A stretch of 64,000 nt of DNA. It comes from Pseudoduganella ginsengisoli (GTDB lineage: Bacteria; Pseudomonadota; Gammaproteobacteria; Burkholderiales; Burkholderiaceae_D). The first letter of the stretch is position 1, and each line of letters starts with the position of its first letter. The stretch lies in NCBI RefSeq assembly GCF_009720865.1, contig NZ_WNLA01000001.1, positions 310,001 to 374,000 of the forward strand. The letters run 5' to 3'. Below are positions 52,597 to 62,585 of this stretch, one piece after another. The translations under genes and the position numbers were made by a program. Under the pieces are notes generated by a model that saw only the letters and a program-made list of their open reading frames with translations, did no database searches and was not told the DNA's origin.

Positions 52597-55125
52597 TTAC
52601 GCGATAATCACCGAAGGCGAACCCGCCAGCACGGTGGCATACGTCACGTTGGCAATCGTGTTGGCCGGCGCGTTGCCGCCCACCAGCTTGTTCACCTGCT
52701 TGAACTGCGCCGCTACGCTGCCTGGCGTCACCGTCACCACCGTATAGCCCTGCGCATCCGTATTGATGTGCTTGAGCCATGGGTTGCTGTTCAAGCCTGC
52801 CAGTTGCTGCGCCAGCGGCACCAGTTGGCCCGTGAACGCGGCGTTGGTTTTCAGGCCGCCTTGCAGCGCGGCCACGGTGGCGTCGAGCTGCGCTTCCGGC
52901 ACGCCTTTTGAGGCCAGCACGCCGCGCAGGCGTATCTTGATCTGGTCCAGCAAGCTGTCCACGGTCGGCGCTGCCTTGCCCAGCGTGTAGTCCAGCAAGT
53001 TGACGTCGATGCTGACCGTGCCCAGGTTCGGCACCGGCAGCGCCAATGGGTACGACACCAGCGTCGCCAGGTCGCCCAGGCTGGCCGCCGCATCGCGCAG
53101 GTAGACAAAGAACGAGTCCGAGCTGATACCTGCCGACACCAGGTCCACCATCACCGGCGTGCCGCCATTGGCCGCATCGTAGTCATCGTTGACGGTACCG
53201 GCAAAGAACGAGTGGATATCGCCCGTCAGCGCCACCACGTTGGTGATGCTGTTGGACTTCAGGTGCGACATCAGCGCCTTGCGTTCGCTGTTATAGCCAT
53301 CCCACTGGTCGCAATTGACGAGGAAGCGGCGCATGTAGGGGCCCAGCGCGGCCAGCTTGCCGGACGCGGCCACGAATGGCGACTCGGCTTTCTTGGCCAG
53401 GATGTCGGGTTTGATCCAGCCAAATGCGATGATTTGCGCACCAGCGACGGCAGCAGCTTGCGCTGCAGCGGCGGCGCCGGCGGCGGCATTGGCTGCCAGT
53501 GCATCTTTCGCGGCGCCATAGGTGCCGACAGCAATGCGCGCCTGCGCTTCCGTCAGGCCGGCCTGGATGGCGGCAGCGCCCTGCACGATCTGGCTCAGGC
53601 CCGCGCCGGCAATCGCTTGCGCAGCCGCCTGTGCGACGGCAGGCGTGGCGCCCGAGGTGGCGCCCGACACGATGGCGGCCGCCAGCGGCACGTTGCCACC
53701 GGTCGATGCGGCCGTCGTGCCGATGGTGGTGGCCAGCGTGCCCACGGCATTCAACGCCAGCAGCGTGGCCACGGCATCCACGCCGGACATGCCCATGCGC
53801 AGCAGCGATACTTCATTGCCCCACAGTTTCCACGTGCCGGTGGCCGACTTCATCTTGTCTTTCCACCAGTCGCGCTGCGTATTGCCCAGCATCGACACTG
53901 GCGTCAGCGGGTCGGCGCCAGCCTTGCCGGCTGCCGCCATCTTTTGCGCTTCCACGGCATTGAGCAAATCCTGCGGCACCAGGTAGCGCGAGCCAATCGA
54001 ACCAATCGGTTTGCCATCGGCAGGGTTCGGCGACGATTCCGGAATCACGTGGTCGGCACGGTACAGCCGCTCGTCCGTCATGATCAGCGACATCAGGTTA
54101 CCGAACTGGAAGTCGCGGTAAATCTTAATGTTCTGGAACGATGCATTGGCCGCGTCAAACGACACGTCGGCCGGCATGAATTCAAACCACGCCTGGTTGG
54201 CGTTGCGGCGGCGCGGTGTGTCCTTGACGTTGCCGCCGTCGGCAGCGTTCTGGCCGTCATAGGTTTGCGCATCTTGCCACGCGTCGTCCGTGAATTCGTG
54301 GTCATCCCAGATCGCGATGAACGCGAAGCGCTCGTGCACGGCTTGCAGGCGGCTGTCGGTACGGTACTTCTTGTACAGGTAGCGGTAGTCGGCCAAGGTC
54401 GATGCGTATTTCGCGCCGGACGTGCCATTCTTGAACACGCCGTTCGGCAATTGCAGCGCATCATGGCGCGTTTCCACGGCGCCAGCCTGGAACGCTTCCC
54501 CCACGGTTTCGTAGATGTAGTCGCCCAGGTGGATGATGAAGTCCAGGTCTTCGTTGGCAGCGATATGCGCCATTGCGCCCCAGTGGTTGATGCTCCAGTC
54601 CTGGCACGTCATGTACGCAAAGCGCAGCTGGCTGACAGACGTGCCGGCTGCCGGGGCAGTCTTGAAGCGACCGATATTGGTTCGGACATCGCCTGCGACG
54701 AATTGATAATAATAAGTAGTGCCCGGCTGCAGGCCCGTCAACTTGTGGCGGATCGTGTTGTCATATTGCGCCTGGGCCGGCAGGCTGATGTCGGTCACCA
54801 TGGTGCCGGCCAGCGCTGCATTGCTGCCTGCCGTATTGGCGTCGGCGGTGACGCGCAGTTGAATCACGACATCTTTGTTAGTGGCCGGTACGGTGGCCAC
54901 GGCGTCCATCGCGGCCGGCACCACGCGGGTCCACAGCAAAATGCTGTCAGCGCGCGGGTCGCCCGAAGCTACGCTTTGAGGGAACTTCCAGTCCTTGCCC
55001 GTCACTGGCGGATTGGCGGGCGGAACATAATCACTGCCGCCACCGCAACCCGCAAGGCCGCCAGTGACTGCCGAAGCAGTGATAAATCCGCTGAATTTAA
55101 TAAATTGCCTTCTATCCATTTTCAT
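52597..55125 (-). CDS. phoD: PhoD-like alkaline phosphatase/phosphodiesterase with a large Ala-rich insert
   Basis: 842 residues against about 520-600 usual. The N-terminus DRRQFIKFSGFITASAVTGGLAGC is a Tat-type lipoprotein signal. The N-terminal domain WKFPQSVASGDPRADSILLWTRV and the metallophosphatase core FIIHLGDYIYE, AIWDDHEFTDD, RRRNANQAWFEFMP, VVALTGDIHSFFAG match PhoD. An insert of about 120 residues (about 53440-53800), almost all Ala, Gly, Thr and Val, splits the core before FGWIKPDILAKK, and a second extra segment precedes the C-terminus. It releases phosphate from phosphodiesters outside the inner membrane, with calcium and iron in known members. Confidence 0.88.
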   Translation of the reverse strand: MKMDRRQFIKFSGFITASAVTGGLAGCGGGSDYVPPANPPVTGKDWKFPQSVASGDPRADSILLWTRVVPAAMDAVATVPATNKDVVIQLRVTADANTAGSNAALAGTMVTDISLPAQAQYDNTIRHKLTGLQPGTTYYYQFVAGDVRTNIGRFKTAPAAGTSVSQLRFAYMTCQDWSINHWGAMAHIAANEDLDFIIHLGDYIYETVGEAFQAGAVETRHDALQLPNGVFKNGTSGAKYASTLADYRYLYKKYRTDSRLQAVHERFAFIAIWDDHEFTDDAWQDAQTYDGQNAADGGNVKDTPRRRNANQAWFEFMPADVSFDAANASFQNIKIYRDFQFGNLMSLIMTDERLYRADHVIPESSPNPADGKPIGSIGSRYLVPQDLLNAVEAQKMAAAGKAGADPLTPVSMLGNTQRDWWKDKMKSATGTWKLWGNEVSLLRMGMSGVDAVATLLALNAVGTLATTIGTTAASTGGNVPLAAAIVSGATSGATPAVAQAAAQAIAGAGLSQIVQGAAAIQAGLTEAQARIAVGTYGAAKDALAANAAAGAAAAAQAAAVAGAQIIAFGWIKPDILAKKAESPFVAASGKLAALGPYMRRFLVNCDQWDGYNSERKALMSHLKSNSITNVVALTGDIHSFFAGTVNDDYDAANGGTPVMVDLVSAGISSDSFFVYLRDAAASLGDLATLVSYPLALPVPNLGTVSIDVNLLDYTLGKAAPTVDSLLDQIKIRLRGVLASKGVPEAQLDATVAALQGGLKTNAAFTGQLVPLAQQLAGLNSNPWLKHINTDAQGYTVVTVTPGSVAAQFKQVNKLVGGNAPANTIANVTYATVLAGSPSVIIA

Positions 55126-55328
55126 GCCCGCCTATCAAAAAAAGTACGATCGGAAGATATTAACGAATTCACATTTCAACCAGATAACAATTCCCGTGTT
55201 TTTCGCATGACTTTGGAAGCCATACAACACATCGCAACAGGCGACCTCCCTCTCGGAGGCGGTAAAACCGGCATGCCCTTATGCTAAAATACCGGCCTCA
55301 CTGGGATACCGTCGAAGGAAGATTGAAC

Positions 55329-56054
55329 ATGGCTGGACACAGCAAATGGGCCAATATCAAGCATAAAAAGGCTGCATCAGACGCGAAGCGCGGCAAAATC
55401 TGGACACGCCTGATCAAGGAAATCACCGTTGCCGCGCGCATGGGCGGCGGCGACCCCAGCGCCAACCCGCGCCTGCGCCTGGCCATCGACAAGGCCGCCG
55501 ACGCAAATATGCCGAAAGACAATGTGAACCGCGCGATCTTGCGCGGCACCGGCGGTGAAGACGGCGCCAACTATGAAGAAATCCGCTACGAAGGCTATGG
55601 CCTGGGCGGCGCCGCCATCATCGTGGACTGCATGACGGATAACCGCGTGCGCACGGTGGCGGAAGTCCGCCACGCGTTCAGCAAGCACGGCGGCAACATG
55701 GGCACGGAAGGCTCCGTGTCGTTCATGTTCAAGCATTGCGGCCAGTTCCTGTTCGCGCCGGGCGTGGATGAAGACAAGCTGATGGAAGCGGCGCTGGAAG
55801 CCGGCGCGGAAGACGTGATTGCCGACGAAGAAGGCGGTTTCGAAGTGCTGTGCGCGCCGCTGGATTTCTCCGCCGTCAAGGATGCGCTGGATGCGGCCGG
55901 CTTCAAGGCTGAAGTGGCGGAAGTCATCATGAAACCCGCGACGGAAACCAGGCTGACCGGCGAAGATGCGATCAAGATGCAAAAGATCCTGGACTTGCTG
56001 GAAAACCTGGACGATGTTCAGGAAGTCTATACCAACGCCATTATCGAAGAATAA
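55329..56054 (+). CDS. yebC: YebC/PmpR-family transcriptional regulator or translation factor
   Basis: 241 residues from ATG 55329 (GAAGGAAG upstream; the frame is open to 55281 but without a ribosome site). [32 protein letters not shown] is the invariant opening, followed by [63 protein letters not shown] and [12 protein letters not shown]. Some members act on transcription, others assist ribosomes stalled at proline runs. The gene order yebC-purD is common in Burkholderiales. Confidence 0.95.
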   Translation: MAGHSKWANIKHKKAASDAKRGKIWTRLIKEITVAARMGGGDPSANPRLRLAIDKAADANMPKDNVNRAILRGTGGEDGANYEEIRYEGYGLGGAAIIVDCMTDNRVRTVAEVRHAFSKHGGNMGTEGSVSFMFKHCGQFLFAPGVDEDKLMEAALEAGAEDVIADEEGGFEVLCAPLDFSAVKDALDAAGFKAEVAEVIMKPATETRLTGEDAIKMQKILDLLENLDDVQEVYTNAIIEE

Positions 56055-56073
56055 GCGACTGGGACCCCATATT

Positions 56074-56160
56074 GTAGGCTGGATTAGCGCAGCGTAATCC
56101 GGCAAGCTGCACGGCGGCTCAAACATGGCGGATTACGCGCTGCGCGCTAATCCGCCCTAC
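56074..56160. repeat. 87-bp palindromic intergenic repeat (REP/ERIC-like)
   Basis: GTAGGCTGGATTAGCGCAGCGTAATCCGGC is followed by GGCGGATTACGCGCTGCGCGCTAATCCGCCCTAC in inverted orientation. The motif GGATTAGCGCAGCGTAATCC is a common dispersed palindromic element in many proteobacteria. It lies between yebC and purD and could form a large hairpin in the mRNA. Confidence 0.7.
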
Positions 56161-56208
56161 GGCGGCCAGTATGCCGCCTACCGGATTTCTTTAATTTGTT
56201 GAGTTCTT

Positions 56209-57477
56209 ATGAAAATTTTGGTAGTCGGCTCCGGCGGCCGTGAACATGCGCTGGCTTGGAAATTGGCGCAATCGGAAAAAGTGCAAATGGTCTACGTTGC
56301 CCCGGGCAACGGCGGCACGGCACGCGATGCCCGCCTGCAAAACATCAACATCAGTGACTTGAACACGCTGGCAGCGTTCGTCGAGCGCGAGCACATTGCG
56401 CTGACAGTGGTCGGTCCTGAAACCCCACTGGCGGGCGGTATCGTCAACCTGTTCCGCGCCAAGGGCTTGAAAGTCTTCGGCCCGACCAAAGAGGCGGCGC
56501 AGCTGGAATCGTCCAAGGATTTCGCCAAGGCTTTCATGAAGCGCCACGGCATTCCTACCGCGGAATACGAAACCTTCTCCGACGCGCAGCAAGCCCACGC
56601 CTACATTGACGCCAAAGGCGCGCCGATCGTCATCAAGGCCGACGGCCTGGCGGCGGGTAAAGGTGTCGTCGTGGCCATGTCGTTGGCCGAAGCGCACCAG
56701 GCGGTGGACCACATGCTGTCCGACAACCGCTTTGGCGACGCGGGCGCCCGCATCGTCATCGAAGAATTCCTGGCCGGCGAAGAAGCGTCGTTCATCGTCA
56801 TGTGCGATGGCAAAAACATTTTGCCGCTGGCGACGTCGCAAGACCACAAGCGCCTGCAAGACAATGACCAGGGCCCGAACACGGGCGGCATGGGCGCGTA
56901 CTCCCCTGCCCCGATCGTCACGCCGGCCATGCATGCGCGCGTCATGCGTGAAATCATCAACCCGACCATCGCGGGCATGCACAAGGATGGCATTCCATTC
57001 ACGGGCTTCCTGTACGCCGGCTTGATGATCGATGCAGCGGGCAATCCCAAAACGCTGGAATTCAATTGCCGCATGGGCGATCCGGAAACCCAGCCCATCA
57101 TGGCCCGCCTGAAGACGGACCTGGTGTCCGTGATGGAACACGCTGTCAATGGCACGCTCGATGCCGTGGAACTGGAATGGGACCGCCGCACAGCGGTGGG
57201 CGTGGTGCTGGCAGCGGCCGGCTATCCGGACGATCCGAAAAAAGGCGACGTCATTGCCGGTATTCCTGCGGAAACGCCGGAATCTGTCACGTTCCACGCG
57301 GGTACGACGGAAGCGGACGGCAAGCTGTTGACCAATGGCGGCCGCGTACTGTGCGTCGTCGGCCTGGGCGACAACGTCAAGATGGCGCAGAAAGTCGCCT
57401 ATGACGCCGTGGAAAAAATCCACTTCGATGGCGTGCAATACCGCCGCGACATCGGCTGGCGTGGCTTGAAGCATTAA
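56209..57477 (+). CDS. purD: Phosphoribosylamine-glycine ligase
   Basis: 422 residues, full family length. [22 protein letters not shown] is the typical start; the ATP-grasp region contains [82 protein letters not shown] and the metal site [19 protein letters not shown]. It makes glycinamide ribonucleotide in purine synthesis. A strong terminator follows. Confidence 0.97.
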   Translation: MKILVVGSGGREHALAWKLAQSEKVQMVYVAPGNGGTARDARLQNINISDLNTLAAFVEREHIALTVVGPETPLAGGIVNLFRAKGLKVFGPTKEAAQLESSKDFAKAFMKRHGIPTAEYETFSDAQQAHAYIDAKGAPIVIKADGLAAGKGVVVAMSLAEAHQAVDHMLSDNRFGDAGARIVIEEFLAGEEASFIVMCDGKNILPLATSQDHKRLQDNDQGPNTGGMGAYSPAPIVTPAMHARVMREIINPTIAGMHKDGIPFTGFLYAGLMIDAAGNPKTLEFNCRMGDPETQPIMARLKTDLVSVMEHAVNGTLDAVELEWDRRTAVGVVLAAAGYPDDPKKGDVIAGIPAETPESVTFHAGTTEADGKLLTNGGRVLCVVGLGDNVKMAQKVAYDAVEKIHFDGVQYRRDIGWRGLKH

Positions 57478-57500
57478 TTCAGCAGCCAGCGCACACCGGA

Positions 57501-57533
57501 CGGGCGTCTTGAAAAAGATGCCCGTTTTTTTTC
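57501..57533 (+). terminator. Intrinsic terminator of purD
   Basis: ACGGGCGTCTT and AAGATGCCCGT pair around a short A-rich loop, with one G-T pair, followed by a long run of T. Confidence 0.85.
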
Positions 57534-57543
57534 CCCCTCTATT

Positions 57544-57562
57544 GCAAATGATTCTCATTTAA
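57544..57562 (+). promoter_or_regulatory. Fur box upstream of the siderophore operon
   Basis: GCAAATGATTCTCATTTAA matches the 19-bp Fur consensus GATAATGATAATCATTATC at most positions and is nearly palindromic. It lies about 125 bases before the first siderophore gene, the usual place for iron-dependent repression by Fur. Confidence 0.85.
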
Positions 57563-57575
57563 TATACAGTAGCTT

Positions 57576-57594
57576 TTCTGATATCGTTTCAGAA
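57576..57594. promoter_or_regulatory. Inverted repeat next to the Fur box
   Basis: TTCTGA and TCAGAA flank TATCGTT, 13 bases after the Fur box and within the leader of the siderophore operon. It could be a site for a second regulator or part of the leader structure. Confidence 0.35.
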
Positions 57595-57688
57595 TTTTCA
57601 AGCCAGCCTGTTTTTCCCTTCCCTGGAAAGCCGCCAGTCACCCCTGCCCCGCAGCCGCGCGGGCAGACACGCTTTCCAGAGGAACTCC

Positions 57689-59545
57689 ATGCGGGACAAC
57701 AGCGATACCTTGCCATCGTGGATGGCGCTGACCGACGCCATCGCGTCACCCAGCTACCAGACGGCGCAGCGCCGCGTGCTGCGCCAATTGATTGAAGCAC
57801 TGCTGTTCGAGCGGGTCTTGAATGTCCGCACGACGGTCAACGGCCCGGACGACGTCACGTTCGACATCGATGCGCAAACCAGCGCGGGACAGCCGGTCAC
57901 GTTCCGCTGCCACGGCTACATCAGCGACAGCTTTGAACGTATCCGCCTCGACGATACGCCGCTGCTGCGCATCAGTGCCGAAGGCATGCGCCCGGCCGCG
58001 TCGGTCCAGGAATTTGTGCTGGAAACCGGCCCCGTCATCCATGCCGATGAACCATTGCTGGCGCGCTTCCTGCACGAATTGCAGCAAACGCTGTTGAAGG
58101 ACACGGTGTCGCTGCACTTGCGCCAGATCCGCCACGGCGAGCGTGACTTGACGGCGCTGGAAGGGCAATTACAGGATGGCCATCCGTACCACCCATGCTA
58201 CAAATCCCGGGTCGGCTTTGATCCGCTCGATAACCTCGCGTATGGTCCGGAATTCGCACCCGCCGTGCGCCTGATTTGGCTGGCCATCCGCAAACCGCTT
58301 GCATCGCTGGCAGCGTGCAGCGATATCGATGCCGCCGCATTTGTGCGCGCCGAACTGGGGGAAGTACGGCATGCCCGCTTTATGGCGGCGTTGCACGAGC
58401 GTGGGCTCGACCCGCACGACTATTACCTGCTGCCCGCCCACCCCTGGCAATGGCGCGAGAAAATCGCCGCGGAACTGTTCCCCTTGCTGCACAGCCGCGA
58501 CCTCGTGCTGCTCGGTGAAGGCGACGACCGCTACCGTCCGCTGCAATCGATCCGCTCGCTGGCCAATGCGAGCCGGCCCAAAGGTGCGCACGTCAAGCTG
58601 CCGATCAGCATCGTCAACACGTCGGCCGACCGCATCCTGTCTTGCCACAACGTAGAAAACGCCCCACTGGTGTCGGACTGGCTGTGCGGCATCCTGGCTG
58701 ACGATGCCGCGCTGCGCGGCTATGGGCTGGTGTTCTTGCGCGAAGTGGTGGGCATCACGTACCGGCCGCCCGGTTTGCCGCTGTCGATGCAGGCCCGCCA
58801 ATACGGCATGCTGGGCGCAGTATGGCGCGAAAGCGTGGACATGCACTTGCACGCAGGCGAGGCCGCGGCGCCGTTTTCCGGCCTGTGCCAGTGCGAAGCG
58901 GATGGCCAGCCATTCATTGCGCCATGGGTGGCGCGGCATGGATTGACGGCTTGGCTGGACGCGCTGTTTGAAGCCAGCATTGCGCCGCTGGTCCACTTGC
59001 TGTATGCGCATGGCATCGGCATGGAAGCGCATGCGCAAAACATCGTGCTGATTCACCGTGCAGGCTTGCCGCAACGGATCGCGCTGAAAGATTTGCCGGG
59101 CGGCTTGCGCTTCCTGCCGTCCTGCCTGCAGCATCCCGGCCGCTGTCCGCCACTGGCGCCCACACCGTCATTCCGCAAGCAAGTTAACGCCACGGCCGGC
59201 ATGGAAGCGGCCACGCCGGAACAGGTGCGCGACTATTTCCACGATGCCGTGTTCTTCATTAATTTCGGCGAACTGTCGCTGTTCCTGCGCCGCCATTACG
59301 GCTTGATGGAAGCGGACTTCTGGGCCCGCATCGCCGCCTGCATCCACCGTTACCAGGCACGCCATCCTGAACTGGCGGAGCGCTTTGCCGCCATGGATTT
59401 GTTCGCGCCCGCGATCGTCGTGGAACAGTTGGCAAAGCGCCGCCTGTTTGCGGAAACCGAAGCCCGCTTGCAGACCGTGGCCAATCCGTTACACCGGCAC
59501 CGCAGCGCCATGGCCGTCCATTGCGCTGGCACCCCGGCCCGATGA
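57689..59545 (+). CDS. NIS siderophore synthetase, IucA/IucC family (first)
   Basis: 618 residues, full length for the family. AGAGGAA precedes the ATG. Landmarks are GHPYHPCYKSRVGFD (ATP/phosphate binding), LPAHPWQW, KLPISIVNTSADRIL, FLREVVGITYR, HGIGMEAHAQN and the ferric reductase-like C-terminal domain HDAVFFINFGELSLFLRRHYG. The enzyme joins a carboxylic acid (citrate or 2-oxoglutarate) to an amine or amino acid with ATP. Its position before an MFS exporter and a second NIS enzyme matches sbnC of staphyloferrin B loci. The TGA overlaps the exporter start by four bases. Confidence 0.92.
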   Translation: MRDNSDTLPSWMALTDAIASPSYQTAQRRVLRQLIEALLFERVLNVRTTVNGPDDVTFDIDAQTSAGQPVTFRCHGYISDSFERIRLDDTPLLRISAEGMRPAASVQEFVLETGPVIHADEPLLARFLHELQQTLLKDTVSLHLRQIRHGERDLTALEGQLQDGHPYHPCYKSRVGFDPLDNLAYGPEFAPAVRLIWLAIRKPLASLAACSDIDAAAFVRAELGEVRHARFMAALHERGLDPHDYYLLPAHPWQWREKIAAELFPLLHSRDLVLLGEGDDRYRPLQSIRSLANASRPKGAHVKLPISIVNTSADRILSCHNVENAPLVSDWLCGILADDAALRGYGLVFLREVVGITYRPPGLPLSMQARQYGMLGAVWRESVDMHLHAGEAAAPFSGLCQCEADGQPFIAPWVARHGLTAWLDALFEASIAPLVHLLYAHGIGMEAHAQNIVLIHRAGLPQRIALKDLPGGLRFLPSCLQHPGRCPPLAPTPSFRKQVNATAGMEAATPEQVRDYFHDAVFFINFGELSLFLRRHYGLMEADFWARIAACIHRYQARHPELAERFAAMDLFAPAIVVEQLAKRRLFAETEARLQTVANPLHRHRSAMAVHCAGTPAR

Positions 59546-60726
59546 CCAGCCGCCGCATCATTGCCGCCACCCTGGCGGGCCACTTTGCCGCCGCCTTTGC
59601 CGCGCTGGGCATGCCGCCGTTTTACGACCGCATTTTGCGCGAAACGCTGCACAGCGGCGCATCATGGCTGGCCGGCTGGTTCTTCGTCATCCCGACCTTG
59701 CTGGCGGCATTGTCGAATCCGTGGTGGGGCGCGCTGGCGGACCGCTATGGCAAGAAGCGCCTGCTGCTGCGCGCCCACCTCGGACTGGCCGTCAGTTTCT
59801 GGCTCACCAGCCTGGCGGACAACGTGTGGCAATTCGGCGCGGCGCTGGCGTTGCAGGGTATCCTCGGCGGCACCTTTGCGGCATCCAATGCGTATCTCGC
59901 CACCGTGGCCAGCGGCCATCGCCTGACGCGCTTATTGACGCTGATGCAGGGCTCAGCGCGGGCGGCGCTGTTTGCCGGTCCGGCGCTGATGGGCGTACTG
60001 TCGCAGGGCGCACAGCCATTACAGATGTACCGCTGGCTGGCGCTGCTGCCGCTGCTGTCGGCCGCGCTGGTCTGGTGCATGCCTGCCCCGCCATCGGCGG
60101 CGGCAACGCCGCCAACAGGCCGGACAACAACCGGCACGACGCCACCGGTCGCGCCCGCCCATGTGTATGCGCTGAATTTTGCCTTCATCTTTGGCACGGT
60201 CATCACGTTCCCGTATTTCGTGCCGTTTGCCGAACACGCGCTGGCGGACTTGCCGCCGTCCGCGCCGGGTTGGCTGTTTGGCTTGCCGCACCTGGCGTAC
60301 CTGCTGTTTGCGCTGCCCATGACGCCTTGCATTGGACGCCGGCGCCTGCTTCCCACCTTGCTGGCCAGCCAGGCATTGCTGGCTGCGGCCTTGCTGGGAC
60401 AGGCGCACAGCCACGACTTGCCGACGCTGATCGTATTGCGCAGCCTGATGGGCGCAGCCATGACGGCTTGCTATATCGCGCTGCACGGACTGGTTGCCGC
60501 CATCACCGATGCAGGCAACGCGGGCCGCCGTTTCGGTTCGCTGGAAGCCAGCACCAAGTGGGGCGCCGTTGCCGCCGGCGCCATGGCCGGCGGCGCAGCT
60601 ACGCAATGGGGCCCGCACGCGCCATTCCTGATCGGCGCCGCCGCGATCGGCTTGAGCACTACCCTGATTTTTATCGCCCGGCCACGCCGGGCCTGTTATC
60701 AACCGCCAGCGCGCAGCACCGATTAA
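59542..60726 (+). CDS. MFS siderophore exporter (SbnD-like)
   Basis: 394 residues from ATG 59542, overlapping the synthetase stop by four bases (the frame is open further upstream, but only inside that gene). Twelve hydrophobic helices; loop 2-3 contains GALADRYGKKRLLLRAHLG, the typical MFS motif A. It sits between two NIS synthetase genes, as sbnD does between sbnC and sbnE, so it likely exports the finished siderophore. Confidence 0.88.
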   Translation: MTSRRIIAATLAGHFAAAFAALGMPPFYDRILRETLHSGASWLAGWFFVIPTLLAALSNPWWGALADRYGKKRLLLRAHLGLAVSFWLTSLADNVWQFGAALALQGILGGTFAASNAYLATVASGHRLTRLLTLMQGSARAALFAGPALMGVLSQGAQPLQMYRWLALLPLLSAALVWCMPAPPSAAATPPTGRTTTGTTPPVAPAHVYALNFAFIFGTVITFPYFVPFAEHALADLPPSAPGWLFGLPHLAYLLFALPMTPCIGRRRLLPTLLASQALLAAALLGQAHSHDLPTLIVLRSLMGAAMTACYIALHGLVAAITDAGNAGRRFGSLEASTKWGAVAAGAMAGGAATQWGPHAPFLIGAAAIGLSTTLIFIARPRRACYQPPARSTD

Positions 60727-60761
60727 CCATGCGGCCAGCCACTACTGCTATTGGAGTTGTC

Positions 60762-62585
60762 ATGCCGGATTTATCCTTGCACCATCGGCCCGCGTTGTCG
60801 GCCGCCTATTGCGCCGCCGCGCAACGCAGCCTGGAAACGCTGCTCAACTGCTATTGCCGCGAAGTCGCCATTCCCGAGGGACAGGCCAGCGTCGGCCCGC
60901 TGTTTGGCCAAAATGACTGGCCATTGGCGTTGCGCTGCGCACTGGCCAGCGGCCACGCGCTGCACATCCTGCTGCCGCGCCTGGACACCCGCGTCGTCAT
61001 CGCCGTGGAACACGATTCACCAAGCGGCAATTACCGCTATCTGTCTGCGCTGTATGGCAAGACGGCCGGCCATGGCTGGGCCATGCTGGATTGGCGCGGC
61101 CTGGCCGACCTCGTGATCCGCGACCTGGCCGCGAAGACGGGACAGCCGTACAACACTGAATTGCTGGCGCAAATCGAAGACAGCGTGCACGTGACGGCCA
61201 CCATCCTTGAAGCGCCTTGGGCCAACACCGTACCGTCCGACCCGCTGCAGGCATACCTGGATTCGGAACAGTCGCTGACCTATGGCCACCCTTTCCACCC
61301 GGCGCCAAAAAGCCGCCAGGGCTTTTCCGCCGATGACTTGCGCCGCTATTCGCCGGAATTACGGGGCGGCTTCCCGCTGCACTATTTCGCCGTGCGGCAC
61401 GACGCCGTAACCCAGCAATCCACGACAGGCCAGCCGTGCAGCGCCATCCTTGCGCAACACGCGCCGCCCGGCCTGACGGTGGATGACGGCTACCTGCTGG
61501 TGCCGGCCCACCCGTGGCAGGCGCGCTGGCTGCTGGACAAGCCACTGATCGCGGACGCCATGCGCGACGGCCGCATCCGCCACCTGGGTGCGCAGGGGAA
61601 GCCGTATTACCCGACGTCGTCGGTGCGGACGCTGTACCAGCCGGGCAATCCGTATTTCTATAAATTCTCGCTGCACGTGCGCCTGACTAATTGCGTGCGC
61701 AAAAATGCCGTCTATGAACTGGAAGGCGCGCTGCAAGTGAACCGCATCATGCAGCGCGTGCTGCCCGAGCTGCGCGGCCACTTCCCGGGCGCCGCCATCA
61801 TGGAAGAGCCGGCGTTCCTGTCGGTGGATTTGCAGGATGCCGACACCCAGCTTAACCGCGACATCACGGAAGGCTTCGGCCTGATCCTGCGCCGCGGTTT
61901 TGATGACGGCAACCTGTTGCCCGGTGCGACGCCGCTGCTGGCCGGCGCCCTGTTCGGCAACCACGTGCTGGGCGAAGCGCGGCTGGCGGCCATCCTGCAG
62001 CAGGCGGCAGGCCATGAAAACATCGCGCCGCAAGCGGCCATGGAAACATGGTTCTCGCGCTACGTGCAGCAAGTCATGTATCCCGTGCTGTATTGCTATT
62101 TCGCGCACGGCATCGTGTTCGAGCCGCATTTGCAAAACGTCGTCATCGGCCTGGTCCACCATCAGCCCGCCCAGGTATTCCTGCGCGATTTCGAAGGCGT
62201 CAAACTGGTCGCTGAACGCTATCCGGCCGACGCCTTGCCCGGTGTCAGCCAGCGTGCACGGGAAGCGCTGTGGTATGGCCGCGAAGCGGGATGGAAGCGC
62301 ATCGCGTACTGCCTGTTCGTCAATAATTTTTGCGAAGCGATCCACCAGCTGGCGGCCGGCCAGCCCGCCATGCAGCAGCGCCTGTGGAACGTGGTGCGCC
62401 ACCATTTGCAGCGCTATCAAAGCGAATTTGGCTGCGCCGAATCGACGCCGCGCATAGCAGCCGTGCTGGCGGGACAACCACTGCCCAGCAAAGGCAATTT
62501 AACCAACCGCTTCCTCAAGCAGGCGGATCGCGCGGCGGACTATGCGCCGTTTGCCAATCCCTTCGTATCGGGGAGCCTCGCATGA
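60762..62585 (+). CDS. NIS siderophore synthetase, IucA/IucC family (second)
   Basis: 607 residues from ATG 60762 (TTGGAG upstream; 60729 is an alternative without a ribosome site). Landmarks: GHPFHPAPKSRQGFSADDLRRYSPE, LVPAHPWQARWLLD, PTSSVRTLYQPGNPYFYKFSLHVRLTNCVRK, FEPHLQNVVIGLVHHQPAQVFLRDFEGVKL. It differs from the first synthetase in the HPxxK motif (APKSRQ instead of CYKSRV), so the two act on different substrates. Stop overlaps the decarboxylase start by four bases. Confidence 0.92.
   Translation: MPDLSLHHRPALSAAYCAAAQRSLETLLNCYCREVAIPEGQASVGPLFGQNDWPLALRCALASGHALHILLPRLDTRVVIAVEHDSPSGNYRYLSALYGKTAGHGWAMLDWRGLADLVIRDLAAKTGQPYNTELLAQIEDSVHVTATILEAPWANTVPSDPLQAYLDSEQSLTYGHPFHPAPKSRQGFSADDLRRYSPELRGGFPLHYFAVRHDAVTQQSTTGQPCSAILAQHAPPGLTVDDGYLLVPAHPWQARWLLDKPLIADAMRDGRIRHLGAQGKPYYPTSSVRTLYQPGNPYFYKFSLHVRLTNCVRKNAVYELEGALQVNRIMQRVLPELRGHFPGAAIMEEPAFLSVDLQDADTQLNRDITEGFGLILRRGFDDGNLLPGATPLLAGALFGNHVLGEARLAAILQQAAGHENIAPQAAMETWFSRYVQQVMYPVLYCYFAHGIVFEPHLQNVVIGLVHHQPAQVFLRDFEGVKLVAERYPADALPGVSQRAREALWYGREAGWKRIAYCLFVNNFCEAIHQLAAGQPAMQQRLWNVVRHHLQRYQSEFGCAESTPRIAAVLAGQPLPSKGNLTNRFLKQADRAADYAPFANPFVSGSLA

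Noticed and set aside
53212..55287. 691-codon plus-strand frame opposite the PhoD-like gene
   Set aside because: Antisense shadow of a clear Tat-lipoprotein phosphatase.
59385..60761. N-terminal extension of the second NIS synthetase across the exporter gene
   Set aside because: It lies out of frame over the whole MFS gene; the ATG at 60762 has a ribosome site and the family start.
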